Under the pieces are notes generated by a model. It was not told the origin of the DNA. It made no database searches and worked only from the letters and a program-made list of their open reading frames with translations. DNA of 64,000 nt from Clostridiales bacterium. GTDB lineage: Bacteria > Bacillota > Clostridia > Oscillospirales > Oscillospiraceae. Location of the stretch: assembly GCA_029268065.1 (NCBI GenBank), contig JAJUHC010000002.1, forward strand, positions 62,001-126,000. The letters are read 5' to 3'. The position numbers and the translations under genes are program-made. Positions 25,452-33,302 of the stretch are shown here, piece by piece. Each line of letters opens with the position of its first letter. Position 1 is the stretch's first letter.

Positions 25452-26822
25452 TTACCGCGTCGCTTCCCTTCTGGCCCGTAATTCCTTCTGAATTTCGGGA
25501 AGCTGCTTTTCAAGGCGATAGGTCAAGAGGAAAACGACCAGCAGGATTAAATAAACCAGCGGAGACAGTCCTGTCAGTGTCAGTTTTATGGTATTAATTG
25601 CTTGAGGGGTCTGCGCCTTTCCGCCTGTGACAAAGCCGCCCGCAGCCAAAGAAAAACCCATCAGTGCGGTGCCCAGCGCGCCGCCTACTTTGGAGCCAAA
25701 ACAGCGCAGGCAAACAGTCACGCCCTCAGAACGAATACCGTTCTTCCACTCGCCGTAGTCAACGGCCGCAGCGGCAAAGGCGTTAATCTGCGTGAGAGTG
25801 AACAACTGGCCGCCCATAAGAATGAAGAAGAACGCAACAATTACCACAATAGTGCTCTTGCTGTCGGTTAACAGAATAGCGCCAAAGCCCAAAACCGCCA
25901 TAGCGGCGCCGACGGCAAACAGCGTTCTGCTCCCAAACCGTTTGACAATTGGGATCCCGATGAAGATGCCGATCAGGGTGCCTATGGTACCGGCCAGCAT
26001 AAATTTGGTATACGCGCCGGTATCCTTAAGAACATATGTAGCATAGTAGGTCCCGCAGCCCTGAAGGATGGAGCCGCCGCACTGATTCAGCAGAATGTAC
26101 ACCAGAACCAGCATCGCATACTTATTCTTAAACAAAGCTTTAATCAGTTCACCAATTTTGGGGGTCTCAACCTGCTTACCAATGACATAGTTCTCTATGT
26201 CCTGCTCGGTGACCAGCAGGTAGCACAGGACGCAAAAGATGAAGGACATTAAGGCAAAGGTGACAAACACCTTTTGATACCCGAAGGCGTTGACCATGGG
26301 AAATATTATGGCCATCAGGAACCCGACAATCACTACGCCAGCGCCGTTGCAAACCACGGCCAGAGTGCCGCGTTCCTTAGGGCTGGAGGTCATGCGGGGC
26401 AGCAGGGCGCCGCCTGCAACGCCCAGCATAGTGCCGAACACGGAGATGGTCAATGCATAGGTCACAGCCAGCATTATAAGCTTGGCCGCCGGGTTCCATG
26501 ATGTGGGAACGCAAAACTCCAGGGCGAAGCAAAGTGAATAGGGCAGGGCCATCCACAAAAACCACGGACGTGCCTTACCGGCTTTGCTCCTGGTCTTATC
26601 CACTATAAAACCCGCAAGAACGTCGGTAACGCCGTCGAGCACCTTGACAACAGTCATCATCAGGCTGACGGCGACGATGGAAAGAGCCAGACTTTGGGTC
26701 CCGTAGAAAATGAGGAAGGTAGGAATTGCAACCTGGAAGCCGGTAGCTTGCATAGCGAAGAAATAACCTAATCTGCCTTTGAACGAAACCTGATTATCAT
26801 TGCTTAACGTTTTTTCTTGCAT
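25452..26822 (-). CDS. MFS transporter, GPH (glycoside-pentoside-hexuronide:cation symporter) family
   Basis: A 456-residue carrier with about 12 hydrophobic helices. The loop DGVTDVLAGFIVDKTRSKAG after the second helix matches the GPH signature (DAxxDPxxGxxxDRTxxxxG), and ARPWFLWMALPY follows it directly. The ATG at 26822 is preceded by AAAGGAGA. GPH carriers import glycosides or related compounds with Na+ or H+. Inside an aromatic-degradation island it could take up a phenolic glycoside or phloroglucinol-type compound; this is inference from location only. Upstream and downstream hairpins suggest it has its own transcript. Confidence 0.85.
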   Translation of the reverse strand: MQEKTLSNDNQVSFKGRLGYFFAMQATGFQVAIPTFLIFYGTQSLALSIVAVSLMMTVVKVLDGVTDVLAGFIVDKTRSKAGKARPWFLWMALPYSLCFALEFCVPTSWNPAAKLIMLAVTYALTISVFGTMLGVAGGALLPRMTSSPKERGTLAVVCNGAGVVIVGFLMAIIFPMVNAFGYQKVFVTFALMSFIFCVLCYLLVTEQDIENYVIGKQVETPKIGELIKALFKNKYAMLVLVYILLNQCGGSILQGCGTYYATYVLKDTGAYTKFMLAGTIGTLIGIFIGIPIVKRFGSRTLFAVGAAMAVLGFGAILLTDSKSTIVVIVAFFFILMGGQLFTLTQINAFAAAAVDYGEWKNGIRSEGVTVCLRCFGSKVGGALGTALMGFSLAAGGFVTGGKAQTPQAINTIKLTLTGLSPLVYLILLVVFLLTYRLEKQLPEIQKELRARREATR

Positions 26823-26883
26823 TTGCAGTTCTCCTTTTTTCATATTTTTAAAAAATATAAACTTTTTAATTAGGGCTTGCCAA

Positions 26884-26943
26884 AAAACCCGAAAGCTCAC
26901 GCAAAAAGCAAAAAACGTTAAACTGAGAGCCTGCGTGGGTTTT
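26884..26943 (-). terminator. Probable terminator after the second MmgE/PrpD gene
   Basis: Minus-strand CCACGCA and TGCGTG (26932-26937 with 26898-26903) pair across a T-rich loop, with flanking AAACC and GGTTT and a final run of six T. It lies 20 bases after the stop codon. Confidence 0.5.
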
Positions 26944-26962
26944 CTAGCGACACTAATTATTG

Positions 26963-28357
26963 TTATGGGATAAGAAGATTTGTAATTTCACGCATGTCGT
27001 CAATATCTTCCAGTCTGTCAATTAAATCGATTACCTTCCCGGCCTTGGCATGGGTTAAAAGCCCATAGCTGTTTATTTGATCCCAGTATTTTGACAAAAG
27101 CTGCTCCCGCGAAGGATAGTTATGCATATCGAAATCAAGGCTGGTTTTTGTTACGATATGCTTTGTGCCGTCTTTTTCACTGACAGCAGCACGTATGGTA
27201 CTCGGTTTTGCGCTGAGGCTTGAATCGTGTATTATCCTCGTCATGCCGCAGAGCCGGATTAGCTCGGGACTGCGCAGTACTTCTTCAGAATAGTGCCTTA
27301 CGCTGAATGGCCCGCGCAGAATCGGGGCGCAGAGAGCGTACTGATAGCTGAACTGTGCGTGAGTAAGCGGATCGCGTCCCGTCTCATAAGGCGCAGTATA
27401 GTACATTTCCGTATATCCGTCCGGGATGGCAAGCTCGATATCCACTATATTTTCAGTCTTGCAGCAGCCATAGAGTTCGCCGCCCGCAAAAGCCACGATA
27501 GTAGCGGGGCTTCCCACGGGATACAGCTTTATGGATTCTTCCATATAAAACTTTTTGCCGTAATCTTTGTATAGAAATTCCCCGTTGCACGCCTCCTCCA
27601 TACCGCGGTACTGGCGAAAAAGGTTGCGCGGTCCTTCAAAAATGTTATTTAAGCTGGGGAAACCCTCCTTAGCGAGACGAGTGGCGAAATCCGCATTTCT
27701 TATGTTGTAGCCCGCTCCAAGTTTGGCGGAGGTGGCATAATCAAAAATATTCGACATGGTGCCGCCGACCATATTCATCGCCAAGCCCCAAGCATCGTTA
27801 AGCTGAAGTGCGTTTAGTCCCCGTATGCGCGCAAACTGGGCGCATACGCCGTATATCGGCATAGTGAACGAGCTGTCCCAGCCCAGATCGAAGTTCCATC
27901 TGCCGCCGGCAGCCATAATACGGACGGAGAGGTCCTCGCCTATGATTTCATGTGTTATGTAATCCTTTCCGGAAAAGCCGTAGACATCGCCCGCAGTCAA
28001 AACCGCGTTTATAAGCGTCGCAGATTCTTTTGAAGGCCAGCGCACACCGTCAAGGTTCATGAACATCGGTTCAAAATCATTTGAACGGGACGAGAGCGCG
28101 TTTACCATTGCCGCATTGCCCAGCGACGCTCTGCCGCCCAGCATGAATATCGGCGCCTCTCCATTCTCTCCATAAGATGCGATAACCCGCGCAAGTTCTC
28201 TGTTGCCGAACGCGAGCGCCCCGCCCGCTATGTTGCCGATATTATCCAAAAGTTTATCCTTGCAGATTCTTACGTTGTTTTCGCTGATATCTTCAAACCT
28301 GACTTTTAAAACGCTTTCCGACAAAATCTTATTGACGTTTTTTTGATTTTCAGCCAT
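26963..28357 (-). CDS. MmgE/PrpD family protein, divergent
   Basis: A 464-residue protein related to 2-methylcitrate dehydratase / aconitate decarboxylase. The fold is suggested by the N-terminal helix pair KVRFEDISENNVRICKDK, GNAAMVNALSSRSNDFEPM at the position of the catalytic Asp/His loop, and KLYPVGSPATIVAFAGGELY near residue 290. The usual LDFxDxH segment is altered to NDFEPMF, lacking the His, so its chemistry may differ from classic members. It differs clearly from the MmgE/PrpD protein at 6449-7828. The ATG at 28357 has AAGGGA 9 bases upstream. It shares a promoter element with the phloroglucinol operon, so it is probably co-regulated with it. Substrate unknown. Confidence 0.75.
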   Translation of the reverse strand: MAENQKNVNKILSESVLKVRFEDISENNVRICKDKLLDNIGNIAGGALAFGNRELARVIASYGENGEAPIFMLGGRASLGNAAMVNALSSRSNDFEPMFMNLDGVRWPSKESATLINAVLTAGDVYGFSGKDYITHEIIGEDLSVRIMAAGGRWNFDLGWDSSFTMPIYGVCAQFARIRGLNALQLNDAWGLAMNMVGGTMSNIFDYATSAKLGAGYNIRNADFATRLAKEGFPSLNNIFEGPRNLFRQYRGMEEACNGEFLYKDYGKKFYMEESIKLYPVGSPATIVAFAGGELYGCCKTENIVDIELAIPDGYTEMYYTAPYETGRDPLTHAQFSYQYALCAPILRGPFSVRHYSEEVLRSPELIRLCGMTRIIHDSSLSAKPSTIRAAVSEKDGTKHIVTKTSLDFDMHNYPSREQLLSKYWDQINSYGLLTHAKAGKVIDLIDRLEDIDDMREITNLLIP

Positions 28358-28407
28358 AATCATTTTTCCCTTATAACGTTCTAACATATTAGCATCAACA
28401 TCATTTT

Positions 28408-28484
28408 CAAATTTAATATATAATAAACAAGTTTAAAGCACAATACAGACAATAATATCAGCAAATTACACAAAAGTAACTTGC
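28408..28484 (-). promoter_or_regulatory. Promoter and LysR-like box of the MmgE/PrpD gene (element A)
   Basis: Minus-strand TTGTGC (28443-28438) and TATATT (28420-28415) are 17 bases apart. TTAC-N6-GTAA lies on the plus strand at 28466-28479, centred about 64 bases upstream of the likely start. It is the gap-free counterpart of the element at 25183-25259. Candidate regulators in the same island are the LysR protein (32013-32900) and the HxlR protein (28561-28980). Confidence 0.7.
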
Positions 28485-28501
28485 TTTCATGGCGGTAATC
28501 A

Positions 28502-28547
28502 AATAACCCCCCGCATCAAGCGGCGGAGCTTGACGCGGGGGGTTATT
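28502..28547 (-). terminator. Terminator of the HxlR gene
   Basis: A 20-bp stem with one mismatch (28502-28521 with 28528-28547) and a 6-base loop, 14 bases after the HxlR stop codon. Confidence 0.75.
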
Positions 28548-28560
28548 AGAGCTTCTCTGT

Positions 28561-28980
28561 CTAGCGGTACGGTATAATGCTAATCAATTCCTTCAGGGGT
28601 TCGACATACTTTTCGCTGTTGTGCACCAGGAAGGCATCGGGATCTATCGGTATATCCAGCTCGGTCATCCTTTGAATGCTCCAAATGTACAACAAATCCA
28701 GGGCCGGGACGAGCCTTTCCCCCGCCGGCGTCAATACATATTCCACCTTAACGGGTATCGTCTCATACTGTATCCTGCGGATCAGGCCGTCGTCCATCAG
28801 TTCCCTCAACTGCTGGCTGAAAACCTTCTCCGATATCGGCAACGTTTTTAAAGTCTGATTGAAACGAATAGACCCGTAGGTGTGAATATGATGCAGAATC
28901 GTCATCTTCCATTTGCCAAGCAGGCAATGCCGGACATAATGATACGGGTTGACTCCTTCAGCAATGTCGTCATCTTGCAT
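28561..28980 (-). CDS. HxlR-family winged-helix regulator
   Basis: A 139-residue DNA-binding protein. The HxlR pattern is clear: HCLLGKWKMTILHHI, then RFNQTLKTLPISEKVFSQQL as recognition helix region and a wing around EYVLTPAGERL. The ATG at 28980 was chosen because GGAGGTG lies 8 bases upstream; a longer in-frame start at 29019 has none. A Cys in RHCLLGKW is at the position often used for redox or electrophile sensing in HxlR/YodB proteins, so it might sense a quinone or phenolic compound. It follows the C-C hydrolase gene on the same strand with a gap of 127 bases. Confidence 0.87.
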   Translation of the reverse strand: MQDDDIAEGVNPYHYVRHCLLGKWKMTILHHIHTYGSIRFNQTLKTLPISEKVFSQQLRELMDDGLIRRIQYETIPVKVEYVLTPAGERLVPALDLLYIWSIQRMTELDIPIDPDAFLVHNSEKYVEPLKELISIIPYR

Positions 28981-29107
28981 ATTTAAAACACCTCCGCACA
29001 TCAGAAATATATCAGCCATAACTCCAGGGGCATTTATATTGCGCTTCTTGAGACGGCGTCCAAAGCGGAAGCGTCCCGGCGGCCGACGCCGAAGCTCCGC
29101 CCGGCGC

Positions 29108-29878
29108 TCAGAACTTGTCGTGAAACTCGGCGTACACCTCCGGCAGGATAGCCGCGAGGTTGGTGAATTCCTTGATATTGTGAAGCAGCAGGGACTTGAC
29201 CGGCTCCAGGGGGAACTGAGCGCCTTCCGGGAGAATCTTCGACGGCCTTCCGTTTATCACGTTGTAGCCCATCCAGAAGCGCGTGCGCAGCTCCGAGCCC
29301 TCCTTGGTCGGGCGCATGAAATGGCACATTATGACGGGGCTTTCCTCGTTTCCGGAGCAGACTATCGTGCCTTTGAAGCTCTTCAGCTTTTCCGGGTCGA
29401 ATCCTATGTCGGCAGGATTTCTGAAGTTGATTGTGACCTTCTGCTTTCCCTTGCCGACGTCCTCAAAAATGTCGTGGGTCGTGTCCCAATAACGCTCCTT
29501 CATTGACAGCGAAGAATCCAGAGCCTTTTCCAGATTGCGCGTCTGGCAGTAGTAATGCTCGTCGTGATTCCATATTTTATAGCGCATGGGCGCGACACCG
29601 TGCCACGCGAACCACCAGTCGAACATCTCGGGCGTGACTCCAGGCATCTGCGTCAGGTTTGCAAGCGTGGCCGTCCCGTCGGGCATACGGCAATAGCCTA
29701 TTTCGCCCGGCAGATAGCCGTCGTCAAACAGCCTGTTCATCTCCTGCACCGGCAGCGCCGACTCCGGATTCATAGGCTCCTGCACCTCCTCGTAGCGGGA
29801 GGGGGCCGGAGGGATCATTTCCCGTATGTAATACTTATAAAGAGGCGAATTGCGCTCTTCTTCTGTTATGGGTACCAT
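29108..29878 (-). CDS. PhlG / phloretin-hydrolase-type C-C bond hydrolase
   Basis: A 256-residue protein resembling 2,4-diacetylphloroglucinol hydrolase PhlG and phloretin hydrolase of anaerobic flavonoid degraders. Visible features are GVTPEMFDWWFAWHG (about residue 80), WNHDEHYY with candidate metal-binding His, CHFMRP near residue 185, and LLHNIKEFTNL giving a His-x3-Glu pair like the one that holds zinc in PhlG. Such enzymes cut an aryl ketone to release phloroglucinol and a carboxylic acid. That would feed the operon at 18447-25128 directly. The gene lies 23 bases after the flavoprotein gene, in the same direction. Exact substrate (phloretin, another acylphloroglucinol) is inferred. Confidence 0.75.
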   Translation of the reverse strand: MVPITEEERNSPLYKYYIREMIPPAPSRYEEVQEPMNPESALPVQEMNRLFDDGYLPGEIGYCRMPDGTATLANLTQMPGVTPEMFDWWFAWHGVAPMRYKIWNHDEHYYCQTRNLEKALDSSLSMKERYWDTTHDIFEDVGKGKQKVTINFRNPADIGFDPEKLKSFKGTIVCSGNEESPVIMCHFMRPTKEGSELRTRFWMGYNVINGRPSKILPEGAQFPLEPVKSLLLHNIKEFTNLAAILPEVYAEFHDKF

Positions 29879-29901
29879 TTTTACGCTCCTTTACTGTTTG
29901 T

Positions 29902-31575
29902 TTACGGTCTTACGGGCCATTTTTCTATGGGAATGTCCCTGGTGGTATATGTCATCTCGCCGTTCACGTTTTTTACTATTATCCACTTGAGCCAGTTCTC
30001 GTTGTCCATATCGGGATAATCCTCCCGCAGGAACCAGCCGCGGGACTCCTTGCGTATGTCTGATGCAAAGAAATGCATTTCGGCGGACAGAACCATCGCC
30101 TCAGCCTCGTGGCAGGACAGCAGGTCGTGCAGGTCTTCGGCCTTCATCTTTCCCGAAAGCTCTCTCGCCTTTTTGATGTACTGCATGGCCAATTCCATCC
30201 GGTCCTTGCTCATGAATACGGACTGTTCCACGGGAGCCATGGCCTTTTGCACAAGCGCTATTACCTCCTTGGCCGAAGTCCCCTCGTTCCTCTCAAGGGG
30301 TGCGAAAAGGCGCTCCCGGCACGCTTCCGCCTGTGCCATGTCAACCTTCGCCCCGTCGCTCAGACCCGAATCGGCAATGCTTTCGGCGCATACCAGCGCC
30401 GCAAACACGGCGTTAAGGATGCCCGAACCGCGGTTACGCCCCGGAGGAGCCGGCACCGCCCCCGGCGCTCCCGAGCCGCAGTAGCTGCAGTCCCCTATCG
30501 CGTACAGCCCCGCCACCGTGGTCTGCATGTCGTGGCCGACGCACACCGGCGACTGTTCTCCGATAAACAGCGGGCAAACCTCGAGATCCGTATCCACCTC
30601 GGCAGCGCTGCTTTCATTGAACTCGCGGAATCTCTGGCCGTAGCTCTGGTCCCTCAGCCTGTCCTGAAGCGCACTCGCTCCGGGTCCCGGGTGTCCCTCG
30701 CCGAACTCGAGATGTATAGGACCCTTGCCGCTTTTCATCTGAACATACCATTCACGTATCGCGGTGCTGCTGATGTCGGTTTCCCTGGTCTTGCGGAAGT
30801 TTCTGGTAATAAACTCGCCCTGCGCATTGTACATGTTGTTCTCGCCGAATACGACCTCGTGGTGGCTCTTTACCTTGGCCAGCTGAGCAAAATTGCCGAA
30901 TTCGGCATTGCGCATTTCGGCGCCCGCACGGTAGGCCGCCGCGATGCCGTCCCCCCTGCCGCTGCTCCACATAGATCCGATACGGTAGTTTTGACTGCCG
31001 GTGGCAAGCACCACGGCCTTTGCCTGTATCACATAAAATGTGCCGTCAATGATGCTGAAAGCGGCGGCGCCGGCTATCCTCCCGCCGTCCGTCAAAAGGT
31101 CGGACAGCGCGGTCTTATCCATAAAGCGCACTCCGAGCTTCTCGGCCCTGCGTCTTACCTGCACCGTAATGTCGAGGTCCGCGCGTATCATCGCCGTCAT
31201 CGGACCGGTTGGCATAACGCGGTAGCGGCCGTTTTCGTCCCGGGGAATGCTCACGCCCCATTCAGAGAGCTTGTCGATCATCTCCTTATTCATCGCCACA
31301 TATCTCAGCATCATATCCTGATCGCCGAGATAGCACCCGATTTCCTTGACATGTAATTTCAGAAAATCTATCGGCTGCACCTTCTCAGGGTCAAAATACT
31401 GAAGCACGCCGCCGCCCTTGTTGGCTTTTCCGGAGTATCCCGCCGTCTGCTTCTCTATAACAAGAACATCCGTTTCCGGCATGCGTTCCTTGATTGAAAC
31501 GGCGAATGAAAGACCTCCGATGCCTCCTCCGGCCACCAAAATATCACAGTTTAAACTTTTCTTTTCGAAGCTCAC
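29902..31575 (-). CDS. FAD-dependent oxidoreductase of the AprA / fumarate reductase flavoprotein family
   Basis: A 557-residue flavoprotein. The FAD-binding motif is CDILVAGGGIGGLSFAVSI at residues 9-27, with a second nucleotide motif AKAVVLATGSQNYR near 185 and GLYAIGDCSYCGSGAPG near 360. The last 150 residues form the helical domain of the fumarate reductase/APS reductase family. There is no signal peptide or heme domain, so electrons must come from a partner, evidently the ferredoxin encoded 14 bases upstream. In flavonoid- and lignan-degrading gut bacteria, flavoproteins of this broad family reduce benzyl ethers or double bonds, so this pair may act on a polyphenol before the C-C hydrolase. 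That role is inference; APS reductase itself is unlikely because no sulfate pathway genes are near. Confidence 0.75.
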   Translation of the reverse strand: MSFEKKSLNCDILVAGGGIGGLSFAVSIKERMPETDVLVIEKQTAGYSGKANKGGGVLQYFDPEKVQPIDFLKLHVKEIGCYLGDQDMMLRYVAMNKEMIDKLSEWGVSIPRDENGRYRVMPTGPMTAMIRADLDITVQVRRRAEKLGVRFMDKTALSDLLTDGGRIAGAAAFSIIDGTFYVIQAKAVVLATGSQNYRIGSMWSSGRGDGIAAAYRAGAEMRNAEFGNFAQLAKVKSHHEVVFGENNMYNAQGEFITRNFRKTRETDISSTAIREWYVQMKSGKGPIHLEFGEGHPGPGASALQDRLRDQSYGQRFREFNESSAAEVDTDLEVCPLFIGEQSPVCVGHDMQTTVAGLYAIGDCSYCGSGAPGAVPAPPGRNRGSGILNAVFAALVCAESIADSGLSDGAKVDMAQAEACRERLFAPLERNEGTSAKEVIALVQKAMAPVEQSVFMSKDRMELAMQYIKKARELSGKMKAEDLHDLLSCHEAEAMVLSAEMHFFASDIRKESRGWFLREDYPDMDNENWLKWIIVKNVNGEMTYTTRDIPIEKWPVRP

Positions 31576-31589
31576 TATTATTCCTCCCC

Positions 31590-31835
31590 TCAGGCGTAGC
31601 GCTCAAACGACTGCAGAAGATGCTCGCTCGAGTAATCCGGGATAACGCGTATGGCATCCTTCCTGCAGACCGCCTGGCAGCAAAAGCAATGCTCGCAGTC
31701 GCTCACGTATTTGAATACCGGTTTCTTTGCCTCCGGGTCCCAGCGAATAACGTCTACAAAGCAGGCCTTGTAGCAAAGCTGGCACCCAACGCATTTTTCA
31801 GGAAAAAATTCGATTCGGTGCGCCGTGTTGATCAT
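31590..31835 (-). CDS. Two-cluster ferredoxin, AprB-like partner of the flavoprotein
   Basis: An 81-residue protein with two 4Fe-4S sites: CVGCQLCYKAC at about residues 14-24, and CEHCFCCQAVC near residue 50. The insertion between them and the C-terminal tail resemble AprB-type ferredoxins rather than plain 2[4Fe-4S] ferredoxins. The ATG at 31835 is preceded by GGGAGA; the upstream in-frame extension runs into the LysR terminator. The flavoprotein gene follows after 14 bases, so the two proteins probably form a complex that feeds electrons to the flavin. Confidence 0.82.
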   Translation of the reverse strand: MINTAHRIEFFPEKCVGCQLCYKACFVDVIRWDPEAKKPVFKYVSDCEHCFCCQAVCRKDAIRVIPDYSSEHLLQSFERYA

Positions 31836-31930
31836 AGTCTGTTCTCCCTTCCAATATTTTTTTCGCTCTTCGTATACCCACGCAGGCAAGGTTGCGGGGG
31901 CTTTCTTTTGGCATCGTTCCATATAAAAAT

Positions 31931-31966
31931 AAACTCCTATCGATCCTTGCGTTATGATAGGAGTTT
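31931..31966 (-). terminator. Terminator of the LysR gene
   Basis: A perfect 11-bp stem (31931-31941 with 31956-31966), 14-base loop, followed on the minus strand by a T-rich tract. Confidence 0.75.
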
Positions 31967-32012
31967 TCGCTATAAAAATATTAACTTGTAATATATAATT
32001 TGTAAAATTCGA

Positions 32013-32900
32013 TTATTTTATGGACTCATAAACGGAAACGAACGACGATATGCAAGGATTATTGTTTGTGCGGTTCCACACCATAACCGTTTCAAGCGGC
32101 TTGAGATCGCGCAGAAATTTGGTCTTGATGCGGCTGTTATATGCCGCGATATTGTTTACGCTGCATATAGCCACGCCCTTACCCGCTTCCATGTATAGAA
32201 TCTGCGAGTATATGTCGGGAGCCTCTATAAACTTGGGCGCAAAGCCGGCCTTTCCGCACTCGATCTTTAAAAGCGAGTTTATAGCGGGAGACTCCTTCGA
32301 CGAAATATTTATGAAGGTATCGTCCCTGAAGTCCGATAAGGACAAATCCTCTCTTTTTGAAAGAGGGTGCTTTTCCGTGAGAAGCAAAACGGTTTCGAGG
32401 CTGAAAACCTCCCTGTAAGCCAGCCCCTTTTTGTCTTCGACGTCTATTTTCAGGGCAAAGGCAATATCAAGGGTATTGTTGGATACCCCCTTCATCAGCT
32501 CGCTGTTGCTGCCCCTCAGCAGGGAAAGCTCGACTTCCGGGAACGCTTCCTGAAACCGGTCGAATATCGTCAGTATACGCTCGTCCATCCTGTTGCTGCC
32601 GAAAAGTCCTATCTTCAGCGTACCGGCCTTTCCTTCGTGAATTTTGCGGGCTTTCTGAAGAATATTCTCATATTGCTCCCATAATTCCTTCATTCCCTCG
32701 TACATTGCCGCGCCGGCCGGCGTCAGATATGTATCCTTGCGCTTGTTGCTGCGCGCAAAAAGCTCGACGCCCCATTCCTGTTCAAGCAGGGAAATATTGT
32801 GGCTCAAGGCTGGCTGGGAAATAAACAGCTCTGCTGCGGCCTGAGTAAAGTTCAGGCAGCCGGCGGCAGCAAGAAAGCAGCGGATTTGCATCGTATTCAT
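32013..32900 (-). CDS. LysR-family transcriptional regulator
   Basis: A 295-residue LysR protein. The N-terminal winged helix-turn-helix reads FLAAAGCLNFTQAAAELFIS, then QPALSHNISLLEQEWG, and the two-lobed effector domain follows from about residue 90. It is the outermost gene of the catabolic island and the likely reader of the T-N11-A type boxes at about -64 in front of the cupin operon and the second MmgE/PrpD gene, probably as an activator. The effector may be phloroglucinol or an upstream phenolic; nothing in the sequence identifies it. Confidence 0.88.
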   Translation of the reverse strand: MNTMQIRCFLAAAGCLNFTQAAAELFISQPALSHNISLLEQEWGVELFARSNKRKDTYLTPAGAAMYEGMKELWEQYENILQKARKIHEGKAGTLKIGLFGSNRMDERILTIFDRFQEAFPEVELSLLRGSNSELMKGVSNNTLDIAFALKIDVEDKKGLAYREVFSLETVLLLTEKHPLSKREDLSLSDFRDDTFINISSKESPAINSLLKIECGKAGFAPKFIEAPDIYSQILYMEAGKGVAICSVNNIAAYNSRIKTKFLRDLKPLETVMVWNRTNNNPCISSFVSVYESIK

Positions 32901-32948
32901 ACTGTCCCCTCAAATTCCGTTAAAGATTATTTAGCGGTGGCTTGTTCT

Positions 32949-32977
32949 ATTATAATATATTTTCTGTATTTTTCCAA
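32949..32977 (-). promoter_or_regulatory. Promoter of the LysR gene
   Basis: Minus-strand TTGGAA (32977-32972) and TATAAT (32954-32949) are 17 bases apart, about 50 bases before the LysR start. Confidence 0.7.
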
Positions 32978-33302
32978 TCGTTTTATGTAATATTGGAAAT
33001 ACCGCCCACAATACTCTTTGTCAGGCCCCGATAACAGGCCGGGGAGATGAGAGTAATTGCATTTTTGGCATCTTTAAGGCTCGGAGGCTTGCAGAGGTTC
33101 AATTAACGTCAGAAAAACGGCCTTTTTCAAACTTCAGCTCCAATTTGTCGGATATGTATTTACTGTTACCGCGAACAGGAGTATACTTTTTCCAGCACGT
33201 AATACGCTTTGTTTGCGCTATTGCCGGACTTTTGGTCCGATGCGGCGCCGCCGTAATCGATACGGAACTTGCGAAGAAAGCACGACGGGAGGACGGGACA
33301 AT
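32978..33302. other. Intergenic region between the LysR and LRR genes
   Basis: No gene or known RNA was recognised. A possible promoter for the LRR gene is TTTACT at 33159-33164 with TATACT at 33182-33187 (17-base spacing). The rest is of mixed composition without strong hairpins. Confidence 0.4.

Noticed and set aside
30073-31356. Plus-strand open frame opposite the flavoprotein gene
   Set aside because: The flavoprotein has clear FAD motifs; this frame has none.
29902-31835. Dissimilatory sulfate reduction (AprAB)
   Set aside because: Similarity is at family level only. No ATP sulfurylase, Dsr or Qmo genes are near and the neighbours are aromatic-degradation genes.
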